Shown: positions 1 through 6,940 of the stretch, piece by piece
Numbering within the stretch: position 1 is the stretch's first letter
How the letters are laid out: every line of letters starts with the position of its first letter
Translations under genes and position numbers: made by a program
The notes under the pieces: generated by a model
Seen by the model: the letters and a program-made list of their open reading frames with translations, nothing else
Database searches by the model: none
Told to the model about the DNA's origin: nothing
Assembly: GCA_015493405.1 (NCBI GenBank)
Contig: WGDF01000142.1
Span: forward strand, 1-8,443
Reading direction: 5' to 3'
DNA length: 8,443 nucleotides
DNA from: Flavobacteriaceae bacterium
GTDB taxonomy: Bacteria > Bacteroidota > Bacteroidia > Flavobacteriales > Flavobacteriaceae

Positions 1-782
1 ACACTCCCCCCCGGATTATAACGCAGATCAATGATGAGTTTATCAATCTGTTGCGCTTTAAAACCGGCAAAAACCCGGTTCAAGTCTTCATCATAATTGG
101 ACATAAAACCATTATACATCAAATAACCGACTTTATGTTGACCAACTGTAAATGTTCGGTTTATGAAAATTGGATTTTCACTGACTGTAGATTTTTGCAG
201 TGTCGCTAAATTGCCCGTATCTTCTAAATTTTGCCCGGTCCAAGTTGCCAATTCAATCGTCATAGCATCAGATTGGAGCAAATCCCGATAATTATTGACA
301 GTTAGTTCTTGACCATTAATTTTGCGAAACAAATCTCCACGTTTGATGGCTTTCTGAGCGGCATCCGAATGCGGAACTACATACTTAACATAGGCAAAAA
401 TACGGCTGTTACTGCCGGGTTCATAAACCAAACCAATGTGCATGCCGGTCGTTTTCCTAATGCCTTGAAACAATTGCAATAAGGCTTCGTAATCATCGAC
501 AATCCAAGACCAATGATCCACCGTTTGTCTTTGATAAATCAGATGCTCAAACAAATCATCAGGCCGGTTAAAATCTTGCAGGTAGGTATTGAGCTCATCT
601 TGATTGTTAAATTTTCCATCGGCTAAATCGGGCATTTTATCTTTCCATAAATACATAGCATTCATGGCTTTCCAAACAAAATCATTGATTTCAAGACTTT
701 GACGATCCAGCTTATAATCTTGCTTCTTTTGACATTGAACCAAAAATAAACCAAGTAAAATGAGAATTCCTGTTTTTTTCAT
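1..782 (-). CDS. S41-family (C-terminal processing type) peptidase lipoprotein, partial (C-terminus beyond window)
   Basis: This is the N-terminal 260 residues of a secreted serine peptidase of family S41; the gene runs off the left edge of the window. Residues 1-17 form a lipoprotein signal: a KK start, a hydrophobic stretch and a lipobox-like LVQC with Cys17, so the mature protein should be lipid-anchored in the envelope. Residues about 30-95 (with a MYLWKD segment) resemble the N-terminal helical domain seen in Bacteroidota S41 proteins. Residues about 110-180 form a PDZ-like domain, with RGDLFRKING at 148-157 typical of its carboxylate-binding end. The fragment ends in IIDLRYNPGGS (250-260), the DLRxNPGG signature that opens the S41 catalytic core. 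The catalytic Ser/Lys lie outside the window, so activity cannot be judged. The start codon lies 1 nt after the folP stop (TGATATG), which implies translational coupling. Substrate unknown. Confidence 0.88.
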   Translation of the reverse strand, partial: MKKTGILILLGLFLVQCQKKQDYKLDRQSLEINDFVWKAMNAMYLWKDKMPDLADGKFNNQDELNTYLQDFNRPDDLFEHLIYQRQTVDHWSWIVDDYEALLQLFQGIRKTTGMHIGLVYEPGSNSRIFAYVKYVVPHSDAAQKAIKRGDLFRKINGQELTVNNYRDLLQSDAMTIELATWTGQNLEDTGNLATLQKSTVSENPIFINRTFTVGQHKVGYLMYNGFMSNYDEDLNRVFAGFKAQQIDKLIIDLRYNPGGS

Positions 783-783
783 A

Positions 784-1599
784 TCAATCATCTTTTTTAT
801 GGAGCAAATTCATAATTTTTAAGGTTTCAACCGCTTGTTTAACATCATGAACACGCAAAATTTTGGCGCCATTAAGCAAAGCAATAGTATGGACAACAGT
901 AGTGGCATTCAAAGCTTCTTCCGGCTTGATATGTAATGGTTTATAAAGCATTGATTTGCGCGATAAGCCTACCAAAACAGGATAGTCCAATTGATTAAAA
1001 CGATTTAAATGCTGTAAAATTTCATAATTCTGTTCCAAAGTTTTGCCAAAACCAAAGCCGGGGTCTATTATAATTTGATTGAAATCAAGCCGGTTTAATT
1101 CGGCAATTTTTTCTTCAAAAAAAGTCAAAATATCTGTTATAACCTGATTATATTGCGGATTAAGCTGCATATTTTTGGGCTGCCCTTGCATATGCATCAT
1201 AATATAGGGCACTTGTAATTGCGCCACAGTTTCAAACATCATAGGGTCTAAATTTCCGGCCGAAATATCATTAATAATATGTGCCCCTTCTGCAATGGCT
1301 TCCTGTGCGATTTGATGTCTGTAAGTATCTATAGACAAAACAGCTTGAGGAAAATGTTTTTTTATTTGTTTTAAAAAAGGCATTAAACGCTTTAGCTCTT
1401 CCTTGTAGCTGACAAAATCAGCTCCCGGACGGGATGAAAAAGCACCAATATCGATGATATCAGCGCCTTCCGACAGCATTTGTGACACCCGATTGAGAAC
1501 AGCTTGCTCGGTTCTATACCGGTTTCCATCAAAAAAAGAATCGGGCGTTACATTCAATATGCCCATAATTTGGGGAAAATTATATTGCAATTCCTTCAT
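784..1599 (-). CDS. folP: Dihydropteroate synthase
   Basis: FolP condenses 7,8-dihydropterin pyrophosphate with p-aminobenzoate to give dihydropteroate in cytoplasmic folate synthesis; it is the sulfonamide target. The 271-residue TIM-barrel protein has normal length and the family motifs in order: MGILNVTPDSF (12-22), DIGAFSSRPGA (50-60, pABA loop; many other bacteria have DIGGESTRPG here), SIDTY (89-93), NDISAG (110-115), MMHMQGQPKNMQ (134-145), IIDPGFGFGKT (177-187), VGLSRKSML (210-218, with the pterin/phosphate-binding Lys) and the C-terminal RVHDV (249-253) Arg-His pair. All pterin-contacting residues I can place (N16, D91, N110, D179, K215, R249) are present, so the enzyme should be active. 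The ATG at 1599 is 6 nt past the LOG-family stop, and the stop is 1 nt before the S41 start: the middle gene of a tight operon. No Shine-Dalgarno is visible, as usual in Bacteroidota. Confidence 0.97.
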   Translation of the reverse strand: MKELQYNFPQIMGILNVTPDSFFDGNRYRTEQAVLNRVSQMLSEGADIIDIGAFSSRPGADFVSYKEELKRLMPFLKQIKKHFPQAVLSIDTYRHQIAQEAIAEGAHIINDISAGNLDPMMFETVAQLQVPYIMMHMQGQPKNMQLNPQYNQVITDILTFFEEKIAELNRLDFNQIIIDPGFGFGKTLEQNYEILQHLNRFNQLDYPVLVGLSRKSMLYKPLHIKPEEALNATTVVHTIALLNGAKILRVHDVKQAVETLKIMNLLHKKDD

Positions 1600-1605
1600 A
1601 TTAAT

Positions 1606-2190
1606 TTATTTAAAAGCAACTGTATGCACTATTTTTGAAACCGTAGGTGCTTCATAATCTTCCATCAATTCAAACAGTGTTTCAATATTATCATGAACCA
1701 ACAACATTGATCGATTTTCGGGTTTTAAAAAACCTTCTTGGACCATCAAATCAAATTGGGCAATCAAAGGCTTAAAAAAATCGTTGGTATTGAGTAAAGC
1801 AATTGGTTTTTTTTCAATTTGTAGTTGTCCCAAAGTCAGAGCTTCCATTACTTCGTCCAGTGTACCAAATCCGCCGGGCAATGCAATATAGCCATCTACC
1901 ATTTTACTTATAGTCACTTTTCTATCCGACATATTTTTGCTGGTTATCATTTGCTGAATACCCTTATGTTCAATTTCTTCCAATTTTAAAAATTCGGGAA
2001 TTACACCAATAACATGACCTCCTGCTTCTAATGCGGCATCTGCAATAGCGCCCATCATACCAAATTTACCCCCACCAAATACGATTTCAATATTTTTTTG
2101 GGCTAAAAAACGGCCCAATTTTCGTGCTTCTTGTGCATAAATAGTCTTATGACCAATACTGGCCCCGCAAAAAATAGCGATTCGTTTCAT
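1606..2190 (-). CDS. LOG-family nucleotide phosphoribohydrolase (TIGR00730 type)
   Basis: A 194-residue Rossmann-fold protein of the LOG family. Known members hydrolyse the N-glycosidic bond of nucleoside 5'-monophosphates, releasing ribose 5-phosphate; in plants and some bacteria the substrate is cytokinin riboside monophosphate. Diagnostic motifs are a glycine-rich GGGKFGMMG (39-47), MSDRK (87-91, carrying the conserved Arg-Lys pair) and PGGFGTLDE (105-113, the PGGxGTxxE signature with the catalytic Glu113). The length is right for the short, stand-alone LOG type (about 180-200 residues) and much shorter than PpnN of Escherichia coli. These proteins are often misannotated as lysine decarboxylases because of the PGGxGTxxE motif. 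It is the first gene of the leftward unit LOG-folP-S41, which suggests a nucleotide or purine-salvage role, but its substrate here cannot be told from the sequence. Confidence 0.93.
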   Translation of the reverse strand: MKRIAIFCGASIGHKTIYAQEARKLGRFLAQKNIEIVFGGGKFGMMGAIADAALEAGGHVIGVIPEFLKLEEIEHKGIQQMITSKNMSDRKVTISKMVDGYIALPGGFGTLDEVMEALTLGQLQIEKKPIALLNTNDFFKPLIAQFDLMVQEGFLKPENRSMLLVHDNIETLFELMEDYEAPTVSKIVHTVAFK

Positions 2191-2211
2191 ATCAAATTAA
2201 TTTAAGAGATT

Positions 2212-2219
2212 CAAATATA
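2212..2219 (-). promoter_or_regulatory. Candidate -7 promoter box for the LOG-folP-S41 unit
   Basis: Read on the minus strand the sequence is TATATTTG, a full match to the Bacteroidota -7 consensus TAnnTTTG. It lies 21 nt upstream of the LOG-family start codon, giving a short leader. I do not see a good -33 TTTG at the expected distance (the minus strand there reads TGT), so the call rests on the -7 box and its position alone. Confidence 0.45.
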
Positions 2220-2275
2220 AGAAAATTTGTCTTGAAAATACATCCTTGTAGACTGTGACTTGAATGAAATTTGAA

Positions 2276-2307
2276 TTGCCATCAATCCTAAAAAAAATTG
2301 TATCTTG
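2276..2307 (+). promoter_or_regulatory. Candidate promoter for xth-smORF-menC
   Basis: TTG at 2276-2278 is followed after 22 nt by TATCTTG at 2301-2307, an imperfect match to the Bacteroidota TTG-N17-23-TAnnTTTG layout. Initiation would fall near 2314, about 50 nt before the chosen xth start. It lies inside the 5' in-frame extension of the xth reading frame, which supports the downstream start. Confidence 0.35.
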
Positions 2308-2362
2308 CCCAAGGCTAAATAAAGTCATGTATTTTTTTCATTTTGCTAAAAATCAATCGATT

Positions 2363-3127
2363 ATGGAAATAACATCTTGGAATGTAAATGGTATAAGAGC
2401 TATAATTAAAAAAGGGTTTGCCGAAAATATCCATCAAATCAATCCGGATATCTTATGTTTACAAGAAACCAAAGCACAAAATAACGAGGTCTTGGAGGCC
2501 CTTAAAAGTTTTGAAAATCAATATCAAATATATGCCAATTCGGCCGAAAAAAAAGGCTATTCGGGCACTGCTCTATTGAGCAAACCACATCCCATTAATA
2601 TAAACTATGGCATTAATATGCCCGAGCATGATCAAGAAGGTCGTGTGATAACGGCAGAATATGAGCCATTTTTCTTGGTCAATGTATATACTCCAAATGC
2701 CGGACAAGGCTTAAAAAGATTGGCTTATAAAGAACAATGGAACAAAGATTTTAAAAATTATGTCTTACAGTTGGATCAACAAAAACCGGTTATTATTACC
2801 GGAGATATGAATGTAGCGCATCAAGCCATCGATTTAAAAAATCCCAAGTCAAACTATAATAAAACGGCCGGTTATACAGCCGTTGAAATAAAAGGATTTG
2901 AAGACCTTTTAAATGCCGGTTTTATCGATAGTTTCCGCTATTTGTATCCTCAAAAAGTTGTTTATACTTATTGGAGCTATCGTTTTCATGCGCGAGAAAA
3001 AAATGCCGGCTGGCGGATTGATTATTTTTTAGTCAGTAAACGCTTTATTGATCATGTTGCCGACGTCCTGATTCATACAGACATTATGGGCTCAGATCAT
3101 TGTCCCATCAGTTTAATCTTAAAATAA
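2363..3127 (+). CDS. xth: Exodeoxyribonuclease III / AP endonuclease
   Basis: A 254-residue ExoIII/APE1-type nuclease for base excision repair: it cleaves DNA 5' of abasic sites and removes 3'-blocking groups, with 3'-5' exonuclease activity in many homologues. The metal-dependent active site is complete: ITSWNVNGIRA (3-13, Asn7), LQETKA (33-38, metal ligand Glu35), GYSGTALLSK (65-74), NVYTPNAG (107-114, Tyr109), TGDMNVA (146-152, Asp148/Asn150), WRIDYFLVS (217-225) and GSDHCP (243-248, the Asp245-His246 pair). The reading frame is open upstream to an ATG at 2264, but those 33 extra residues resemble no part of the family, while the ATG at 2363 puts the conserved first beta strand at residues 2-7 as in other ExoIII proteins and gives a normal length. 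The leader is A/T-rich with no Shine-Dalgarno. The next gene follows after 17 nt with no terminator between. Confidence 0.96.
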   Translation: MEITSWNVNGIRAIIKKGFAENIHQINPDILCLQETKAQNNEVLEALKSFENQYQIYANSAEKKGYSGTALLSKPHPININYGINMPEHDQEGRVITAEYEPFFLVNVYTPNAGQGLKRLAYKEQWNKDFKNYVLQLDQQKPVIITGDMNVAHQAIDLKNPKSNYNKTAGYTAVEIKGFEDLLNAGFIDSFRYLYPQKVVYTYWSYRFHAREKNAGWRIDYFLVSKRFIDHVADVLIHTDIMGSDHCPISLILK

Positions 3128-3144
3128 ATCTTTAAAATTATAAA

Positions 3145-3294
3145 ATGAGTTTAGCCAATATTTTATTTATCATTGTCATGCTACATTTAGCGGTCGGGTT
3201 CGGTTATGTTTTATACAAACTCGAATTTAGCGGCAAAAAGAGAAAAAAGCGAGTCGGAACATCGGAAAGTGAAGATGAAAAGGTAGAAAAATGA
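3145..3294 (+). CDS. Small single-pass membrane protein, function unknown
   Basis: A 49-codon gene. The product starts MSLANILFIIVMLHLAVG and has one hydrophobic helix (about residues 4-24), interrupted by His14, then a highly charged tail: a basic patch KKRKKR (31-36) and an acidic end ESEDEKVEK (41-49). By the positive-inside rule the tail should be cytoplasmic and the N-terminus outside. Three things argue that it is real: it fills the gap between xth and menC exactly; its TGA overlaps the menC ATG in an ATGA junction, typical of translational coupling; and its composition is a coherent membrane-plus-tail pattern, not random out-of-frame translation. I do not recognise a named family. Being cotranscribed with menC it could have a role near membrane menaquinone synthesis, but that is only inferred from position. 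Confidence 0.72.
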   Translation: MSLANILFIIVMLHLAVGFGYVLYKLEFSGKKRKKRVGTSESEDEKVEK

Positions 3295-4346
3295 AAGCGG
3301 CATATCATAAATACATCTTAAATTTTAAACAACCGGCCGGCACCTCACGAGGTGTTCTTCGAACCAAAGAAACCTATTTTTTAATTATCAAAAAACAGGA
3401 TAAAATAGGGATTGGAGAAGCCAATTTATTCAAAGGACTTTCATCGGATGACAAACCCGATTATGAAAAAAAAATGCAGTGGCTGGTTCGCAATATCCAG
3501 CTGCCAAAATCGGATATTTTAGAATATCTCAAAGATTATCCTTCTCTTATTTTTGGTTGGGAACAGGCTATAAAAAGTTTAGAAAATGAAAAACCCTATC
3601 TACTCTACCCTTCTGATTTTACTAGCGGGACGAAAAATATCCCTATCAATGGACTTATTTGGATGGGCACAAAAAAATTCATGTTTGAACAAATTAAAAA
3701 TAAAATCGCCTCCGGATTCAGAGTTATCAAACTCAAGATTGGCGCCATTAATTTTGAAGATGAATTGGGTCTATTAAAATATATCCGGCAACAATTTTCT
3801 GCAGACGAAATCGAAATTCGGGTCGATGCCAATGGTGCATTTATGCCTGACACAGCTCTTGAAAAATTGAAACGCCTATCGGATTTTGATCTGCATTCGA
3901 TAGAACAACCTATTCGAGCCGGTCAAATTGAAAAAATGGCACAATTATGTCAAAAAACACCTATTCCTATTGCTTTGGATGAAGAGCTCATCGGTTATAA
4001 TCATCAGTTTGATAAACAAGGCTTTCTCGGCATGATAAAACCACATTATGTCATTTTAAAACCGGCTCTTCATGGTGGTTTTTCGGGAACGGAATCATGG
4101 ATTAAAGCAGCCGAATACAATCAAACCGGTTGGTGGATTACATCTGCTTTAGAAAGTAATATCGGACTCAATGCCATTGCACAATTTACCTATCAATTAA
4201 ATGTCCAAATGCCACAAGGCTTAGGAACCGGAGGCTTATTTACCAATAATTTTGACAGCCCGCTGTTTATCAAGCAAGGTCATCTGAATTTTGATCCGAA
4301 TCGCAGTTTTAATTATAAAAATTTAATTACTTCAACTGATATTTAG
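3291..4346 (+). CDS. menC: o-Succinylbenzoate synthase (enolase superfamily)
   Basis: MenC dehydrates SHCHC to o-succinylbenzoate in menaquinone synthesis. The 351-residue protein has the enolase-superfamily plan: an N-terminal capping domain (about 1-110) and a (beta/alpha)-barrel. Barrel active-site residues are all visible: the KLK motif (147-149, base Lys149), RVDANGAF with metal ligand Asp179, SIEQP with Glu205, ALDEE with Asp230, and ILKP with Lys257. WWITSALESNIGLNA and the C-terminal QGLGTGGLFTNNF segment, together with the N-terminal HKYILNFKQPAGTSRG, look as in o-succinylbenzoate synthases of Flavobacteriia. Related enolase-superfamily enzymes (dipeptide epimerases, N-acylamino acid racemases) share the catalytic residues, so the specific reaction is assigned by overall resemblance; other men genes are not in this window. 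The ATG overlaps the stop of the 49-residue gene by 4 nt, so its translation is probably coupled to it. menC converges on the feo operon. Confidence 0.9.
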   Translation: MKAAYHKYILNFKQPAGTSRGVLRTKETYFLIIKKQDKIGIGEANLFKGLSSDDKPDYEKKMQWLVRNIQLPKSDILEYLKDYPSLIFGWEQAIKSLENEKPYLLYPSDFTSGTKNIPINGLIWMGTKKFMFEQIKNKIASGFRVIKLKIGAINFEDELGLLKYIRQQFSADEIEIRVDANGAFMPDTALEKLKRLSDFDLHSIEQPIRAGQIEKMAQLCQKTPIPIALDEELIGYNHQFDKQGFLGMIKPHYVILKPALHGGFSGTESWIKAAEYNQTGWWITSALESNIGLNAIAQFTYQLNVQMPQGLGTGGLFTNNFDSPLFIKQGHLNFDPNRSFNYKNLITSTDI

Positions 4347-4437
4347 TTCAACTAAAAACATTTAACATATTGATATATAATGATTTATTGTTAAAAAAAT
4401 ACAAATTTTTAGTAAGATAGGTTAACCGAATTTGAAC
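4346..4437. terminator. AT-rich inverted repeats between convergent operons, possible bidirectional terminator
   Basis: Between menC and the leftward feo operon lie nested inverted repeats: GTTCAA (4346-4351) with TTGAAC (4432-4437); ACTAAAAA (4351-4358) with TTTTTAGT (4406-4413); and a compact AAAAAT-ACAA-ATTTTT hairpin (4395-4410). The last two share an arm, so they are alternatives. The A-run and T-run flanks give U tracts in both directions. All stems are AT-rich and weak and none is a classic GC hairpin; position between convergent genes is the main support. Confidence 0.32.
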
Positions 4438-4439
4438 AG

Positions 4440-4559
4440 TTATTTGTTTAGTTTTTTTGCACATTTATCACAGCCTGAGGTTTTACTTGGTTTAAATAAA
4501 CGAAGATAAACTTGATAAACGGCCCAAATAACAGCTAAATATATAATTAAATTTACCAT
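4440..4559 (-). CDS. FeoB-associated Cys-containing small membrane protein
   Basis: A 39-residue protein encoded 5 nt after the feoB stop. It begins MVNLIIYLAVIWAVYQVYL, a single membrane helix (about residues 3-21), followed by a short basic tail carrying a CxxC pair, SGCDKCAKK (about 28-36). This layout (one helix, then a short cysteine-bearing cytoplasmic tail, directly downstream of feoB) matches the FeoB-associated Cys-rich membrane proteins (Pfam FeoB_associated), thought to assist Fe(II) import; its mechanism is not established. Members often have more cysteines; this one has just two, a pair that could bind iron or be redox active. The frame is open further upstream inside feoB, but the start at 4559 is preferred since it places the hydrophobic helix at the N-terminus and avoids a long overlap. 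It is probably cotranscribed with feoAB. Confidence 0.78.
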   Translation of the reverse strand: MVNLIIYLAVIWAVYQVYLRLFKPSKTSGCDKCAKKLNK

Positions 4560-4564
4560 AAAAT

Positions 4565-6679
4565 TTATTTTAAAAATTGATAAGCCATTAAAGCAGTGAT
4601 ATAAGCCGTTCCGGTCATATAAACAAAAACTAAGACCGGCCATTTCCATGTTTTGGTTTCATTGCGCAAGGTTGCCAAAGTGCTGAAACATTGCATTGCG
4701 AAGACATAAAACAGCAATAATGAAATCCCTACGGCAAAAGTAAACGTCTTTTGCCCTGTAACTAAATTACGCTCGGATGCCATACGTTCACGCAATAATT
4801 GATCATCGTCATTTGCACCCACACTATAAATGGTCGATAATGTGCTGACAAAAACCTCTCGTGCAGCAAACGAGGTAATAATAGCAATTCCTATTTTCCA
4901 ATCATAGCCCAAGGGCTTAAGCACCGGCTCAATGGTTTTACCCATTTGTCCCAAATAGGAATGTTCTAATTTATAAGAAGACAAATCTGATGGCGTATTG
5001 GTATGGGCTGATTTTTCTGTTTGAAAATACTTTTGGGCATCTTTAAATTTAGGGCCGCCATGCGTGGCTAAAAACCATAAAATAATAGAAAAAGCAACGA
5101 TTATTTTGCCGGCACCAAACATAAAAGCTTTAACATTGTCCCAAACCGTAATCCAGACATTTTTTAAAATAGGGGCTTTATATTCAGGCATTTCCAATAT
5201 AAAATAACGCTTGTATTTTGATGTCAAAAATTTGCTCAAGATAAAAGCCGCTAATAAAGCTGAAGCAAAACCCAAAAAATATAAACCGAACAATACCAAA
5301 CCTTGCAAATTGATAAAACCAAAACTTTCTTCCTTTGGTATAATCAATGCGATAATTATAGTATAAACCGGTAAACGCGCCGAACAGGTTATAAAAGGCG
5401 TGACCAACATTGATATCAAGCGTTCTTTAGAGTTCTCAATGGTTCGGGCGCTCATGATAGCCGGTACGGCACAGGCTGTTCCCGACAGTAAAGGTACCAC
5501 TGATTTTCCGGATAAACCAAAAGGTTGCATCAAACGATCCATCAAAAACACAATGCGACTCATATAACCCATCTCTTCTAACAGGGCGATAAATAAAAAC
5601 AACAAGGTTATTTGCGGCACAAAAATCAAAACACCGGCTATTCCGGATAATATACCATCAGTCAGTAAAGCCGTCAATTGATTATCCGGCAAATTTGCTT
5701 TGAGATAAATATTGGTTTGACTAAAAAAATTATCAATCCAATCCATCGGTATTGAAGCCCAAGTAAATATCGCTTGAAAAACCAAAAACATAATTAAGAC
5801 AAAAATCAAGATGCCCCATATTTTATGGAGTAAAATCCGGTCAATCCGTTCAGTTAATCCGGTTGCTTTACGCTTATCAATATGATAGGTTTCTTTTAAA
5901 ATATGATTGATATCACGGTAGCGTTTGACAACTTCCTTTTGTAATAACCTTTTGACAATAGAATGATCCAAAGGCAGTTCCAAAATCTGTTTATAATGGG
6001 CATCAATTAAAGATTTAAATTTATCCTGCTCTGTGTATAACAGCCATAATTTGTAAGTGTTTTCCTGTGGAAAATCAGGCTTGATGAAATCGATATTCGT
6101 TCCGGTTAAACCATAATATTCAAAATATTTTTTGGAAGAAAATTTAAAGATTTCAGGTAACATTTCCCGCATTTGATGAATTTTACCTTTGCCTTTACGT
6201 TCTCCGTTTCCTTTACTTTTCTTGGCACTGACCAAAATAACAGGAATTTGCAACAATTCTTGCAGTTTTTCAACATCAATACGAATGCCTTTTTTGGCCA
6301 TTTCATCACACATATTAATGGCTAACATAACCGGATAACCCAAATCTTGCAATTCGGTCAACAAAATCAAGTTACGTTTCAAATTGTTAACGTCGGCAAC
6401 CATTAAAACACCGTCAATGCCCTCTCTGTTGGTCAGCAATTCTTTCAAAACAACTTCTTCATCCTTTGAAGTCGGATGCAAACTATAGGTACCGGGTAAA
6501 TCAATCAATTCTACTTCGGTGCCATCATCCAATTTAAATGTCCCTGACACCCGATTTACCGTTATGCCGGGATAATTCCCAATTTTCTTATGCAAACCGG
6601 TCAGTTTGTTAAACAAAGATGTTTTTCCGGTATTGGGATTGCCGACCAAGGCAATTTTAAGCTTTTTCTTTGACATCAT
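4565..6679 (-). CDS. feoB: Ferrous iron transporter B
   Basis: FeoB is the inner-membrane Fe(II) importer. The 704-residue protein has an N-terminal G domain: G1 GNPNTGKTS (13-21), the switch region with Thr40, G3 DLPGTYSL (60-67), G4 NMCD (122-125) and G5-like VSAKKSK (150-156). A helical linker follows (about 165-280), then the polytopic transport domain from about residue 285. The two Gate motifs are clear: SGTACAVPAI (399-408) with Cys403 and TPFITCSARLPVY (427-439) with Cys432. AAREVFVSTLS and the final MQCFSTLATLRNET segment before the last helix are also typical. The length is close to other Bacteroidota FeoB and shorter than the 773-residue Escherichia coli protein. A short Lys/Gly-rich stretch (about 153-166) follows G5. 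Two adjacent ATGs (6679, 6676) are possible starts. The gene begins 23 nt inside the end of feoA, so the two are translationally coupled. Confidence 0.98.
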   Translation of the reverse strand: MMSKKKLKIALVGNPNTGKTSLFNKLTGLHKKIGNYPGITVNRVSGTFKLDDGTEVELIDLPGTYSLHPTSKDEEVVLKELLTNREGIDGVLMVADVNNLKRNLILLTELQDLGYPVMLAINMCDEMAKKGIRIDVEKLQELLQIPVILVSAKKSKGNGERKGKGKIHQMREMLPEIFKFSSKKYFEYYGLTGTNIDFIKPDFPQENTYKLWLLYTEQDKFKSLIDAHYKQILELPLDHSIVKRLLQKEVVKRYRDINHILKETYHIDKRKATGLTERIDRILLHKIWGILIFVLIMFLVFQAIFTWASIPMDWIDNFFSQTNIYLKANLPDNQLTALLTDGILSGIAGVLIFVPQITLLFLFIALLEEMGYMSRIVFLMDRLMQPFGLSGKSVVPLLSGTACAVPAIMSARTIENSKERLISMLVTPFITCSARLPVYTIIIALIIPKEESFGFINLQGLVLFGLYFLGFASALLAAFILSKFLTSKYKRYFILEMPEYKAPILKNVWITVWDNVKAFMFGAGKIIVAFSIILWFLATHGGPKFKDAQKYFQTEKSAHTNTPSDLSSYKLEHSYLGQMGKTIEPVLKPLGYDWKIGIAIITSFAAREVFVSTLSTIYSVGANDDDQLLRERMASERNLVTGQKTFTFAVGISLLLFYVFAMQCFSTLATLRNETKTWKWPVLVFVYMTGTAYITALMAYQFLK

Positions 6680-6902
6680 CTTCTGTTAATACAACTTCTA
6701 ATTCATTTACAATCTCTTTTCCTAAAGCCATTCGAGTGTCGCCCATCATAAAATACAAAGGTGTACCCAAAGGGGCTTTATTGAGCAAGGTTACTTCAAC
6801 GCCATCTACACAGCCCATTTCCATCAATTTGAGTGGTAACTGCTTATCTTGACAATTAACAATAATAGCTTTTTGATTTATTTTTAAATCCTTTAATTTC
6901 AT
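6657..6902 (-). CDS. feoA: Ferrous iron transport protein A
   Basis: An 81-residue cytoplasmic protein with the SH3-like fold of FeoA, the small partner of FeoB that modulates Fe(II) uptake. The family core is visible: KLMEMGCVDGVEVTLL (about 25-40), where the LxxMGxxxGxxV pattern is diagnostic, then APLGTPLYF (43-51) and ALGKEIVNEL (59-68). The usual length is about 75-85 residues. The tail (TEDDVKEKA) is acidic and its codons overlap the start of feoB. It is the first gene of the feoA-feoB-FeoB-associated operon. The ATG at 6902 is preceded by an A/T-rich leader without a Shine-Dalgarno, about 22 nt downstream of the candidate -7 box. Confidence 0.95.
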   Translation of the reverse strand: MKLKDLKINQKAIIVNCQDKQLPLKLMEMGCVDGVEVTLLNKAPLGTPLYFMMGDTRMALGKEIVNELEVVLTEDDVKEKA

Positions 6903-6918
6903 TATTAAGAATGTTTCT

Positions 6919-6940
6919 AAATAGCAAAAGTAGGCTATTT
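6919..6940. promoter_or_regulatory. Inverted repeat over the feo -7 box, candidate operator
   Basis: AAATAGC (6919-6925) and GCTATTT (6934-6940) form a perfect 7-bp inverted repeat with an 8-nt spacer. The spacer and left arm contain the candidate feo -7 box, so a dimeric repressor bound here would block initiation. This geometry suits an iron-responsive repressor of the Fur or DtxR/MntR type, but the bases do not clearly match the classic Fur or DtxR consensus, so the regulator is unknown. Confidence 0.4.

Noticed and set aside
1606..2190. Annotation as lysine decarboxylase
   Set aside because: The PGGxGTxxE motif belongs to LOG-type phosphoribohydrolases; there is no PLP-dependent decarboxylase fold or Lys motif and the protein is far too small.
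2264..2362. In-frame 33-codon N-terminal extension of xth starting at ATG 2264
   Set aside because: The extra residues do not resemble any part of ExoIII, the family starts at the beta strand encoded from 2363, and a promoter-like sequence lies inside the extension.
3128..3144. Terminator between xth and the small membrane gene
   Set aside because: The 17-nt gap has only A/T-rich single-stranded sequence without an inverted repeat, so read-through into menC is more likely.
4560..4649. Longer start for the FeoB-associated protein, giving 69 residues
   Set aside because: The extra 30 codons lie almost wholly within the 3' end of feoB in another frame and would bury the membrane helix; the ATG at 4559 fits the family.
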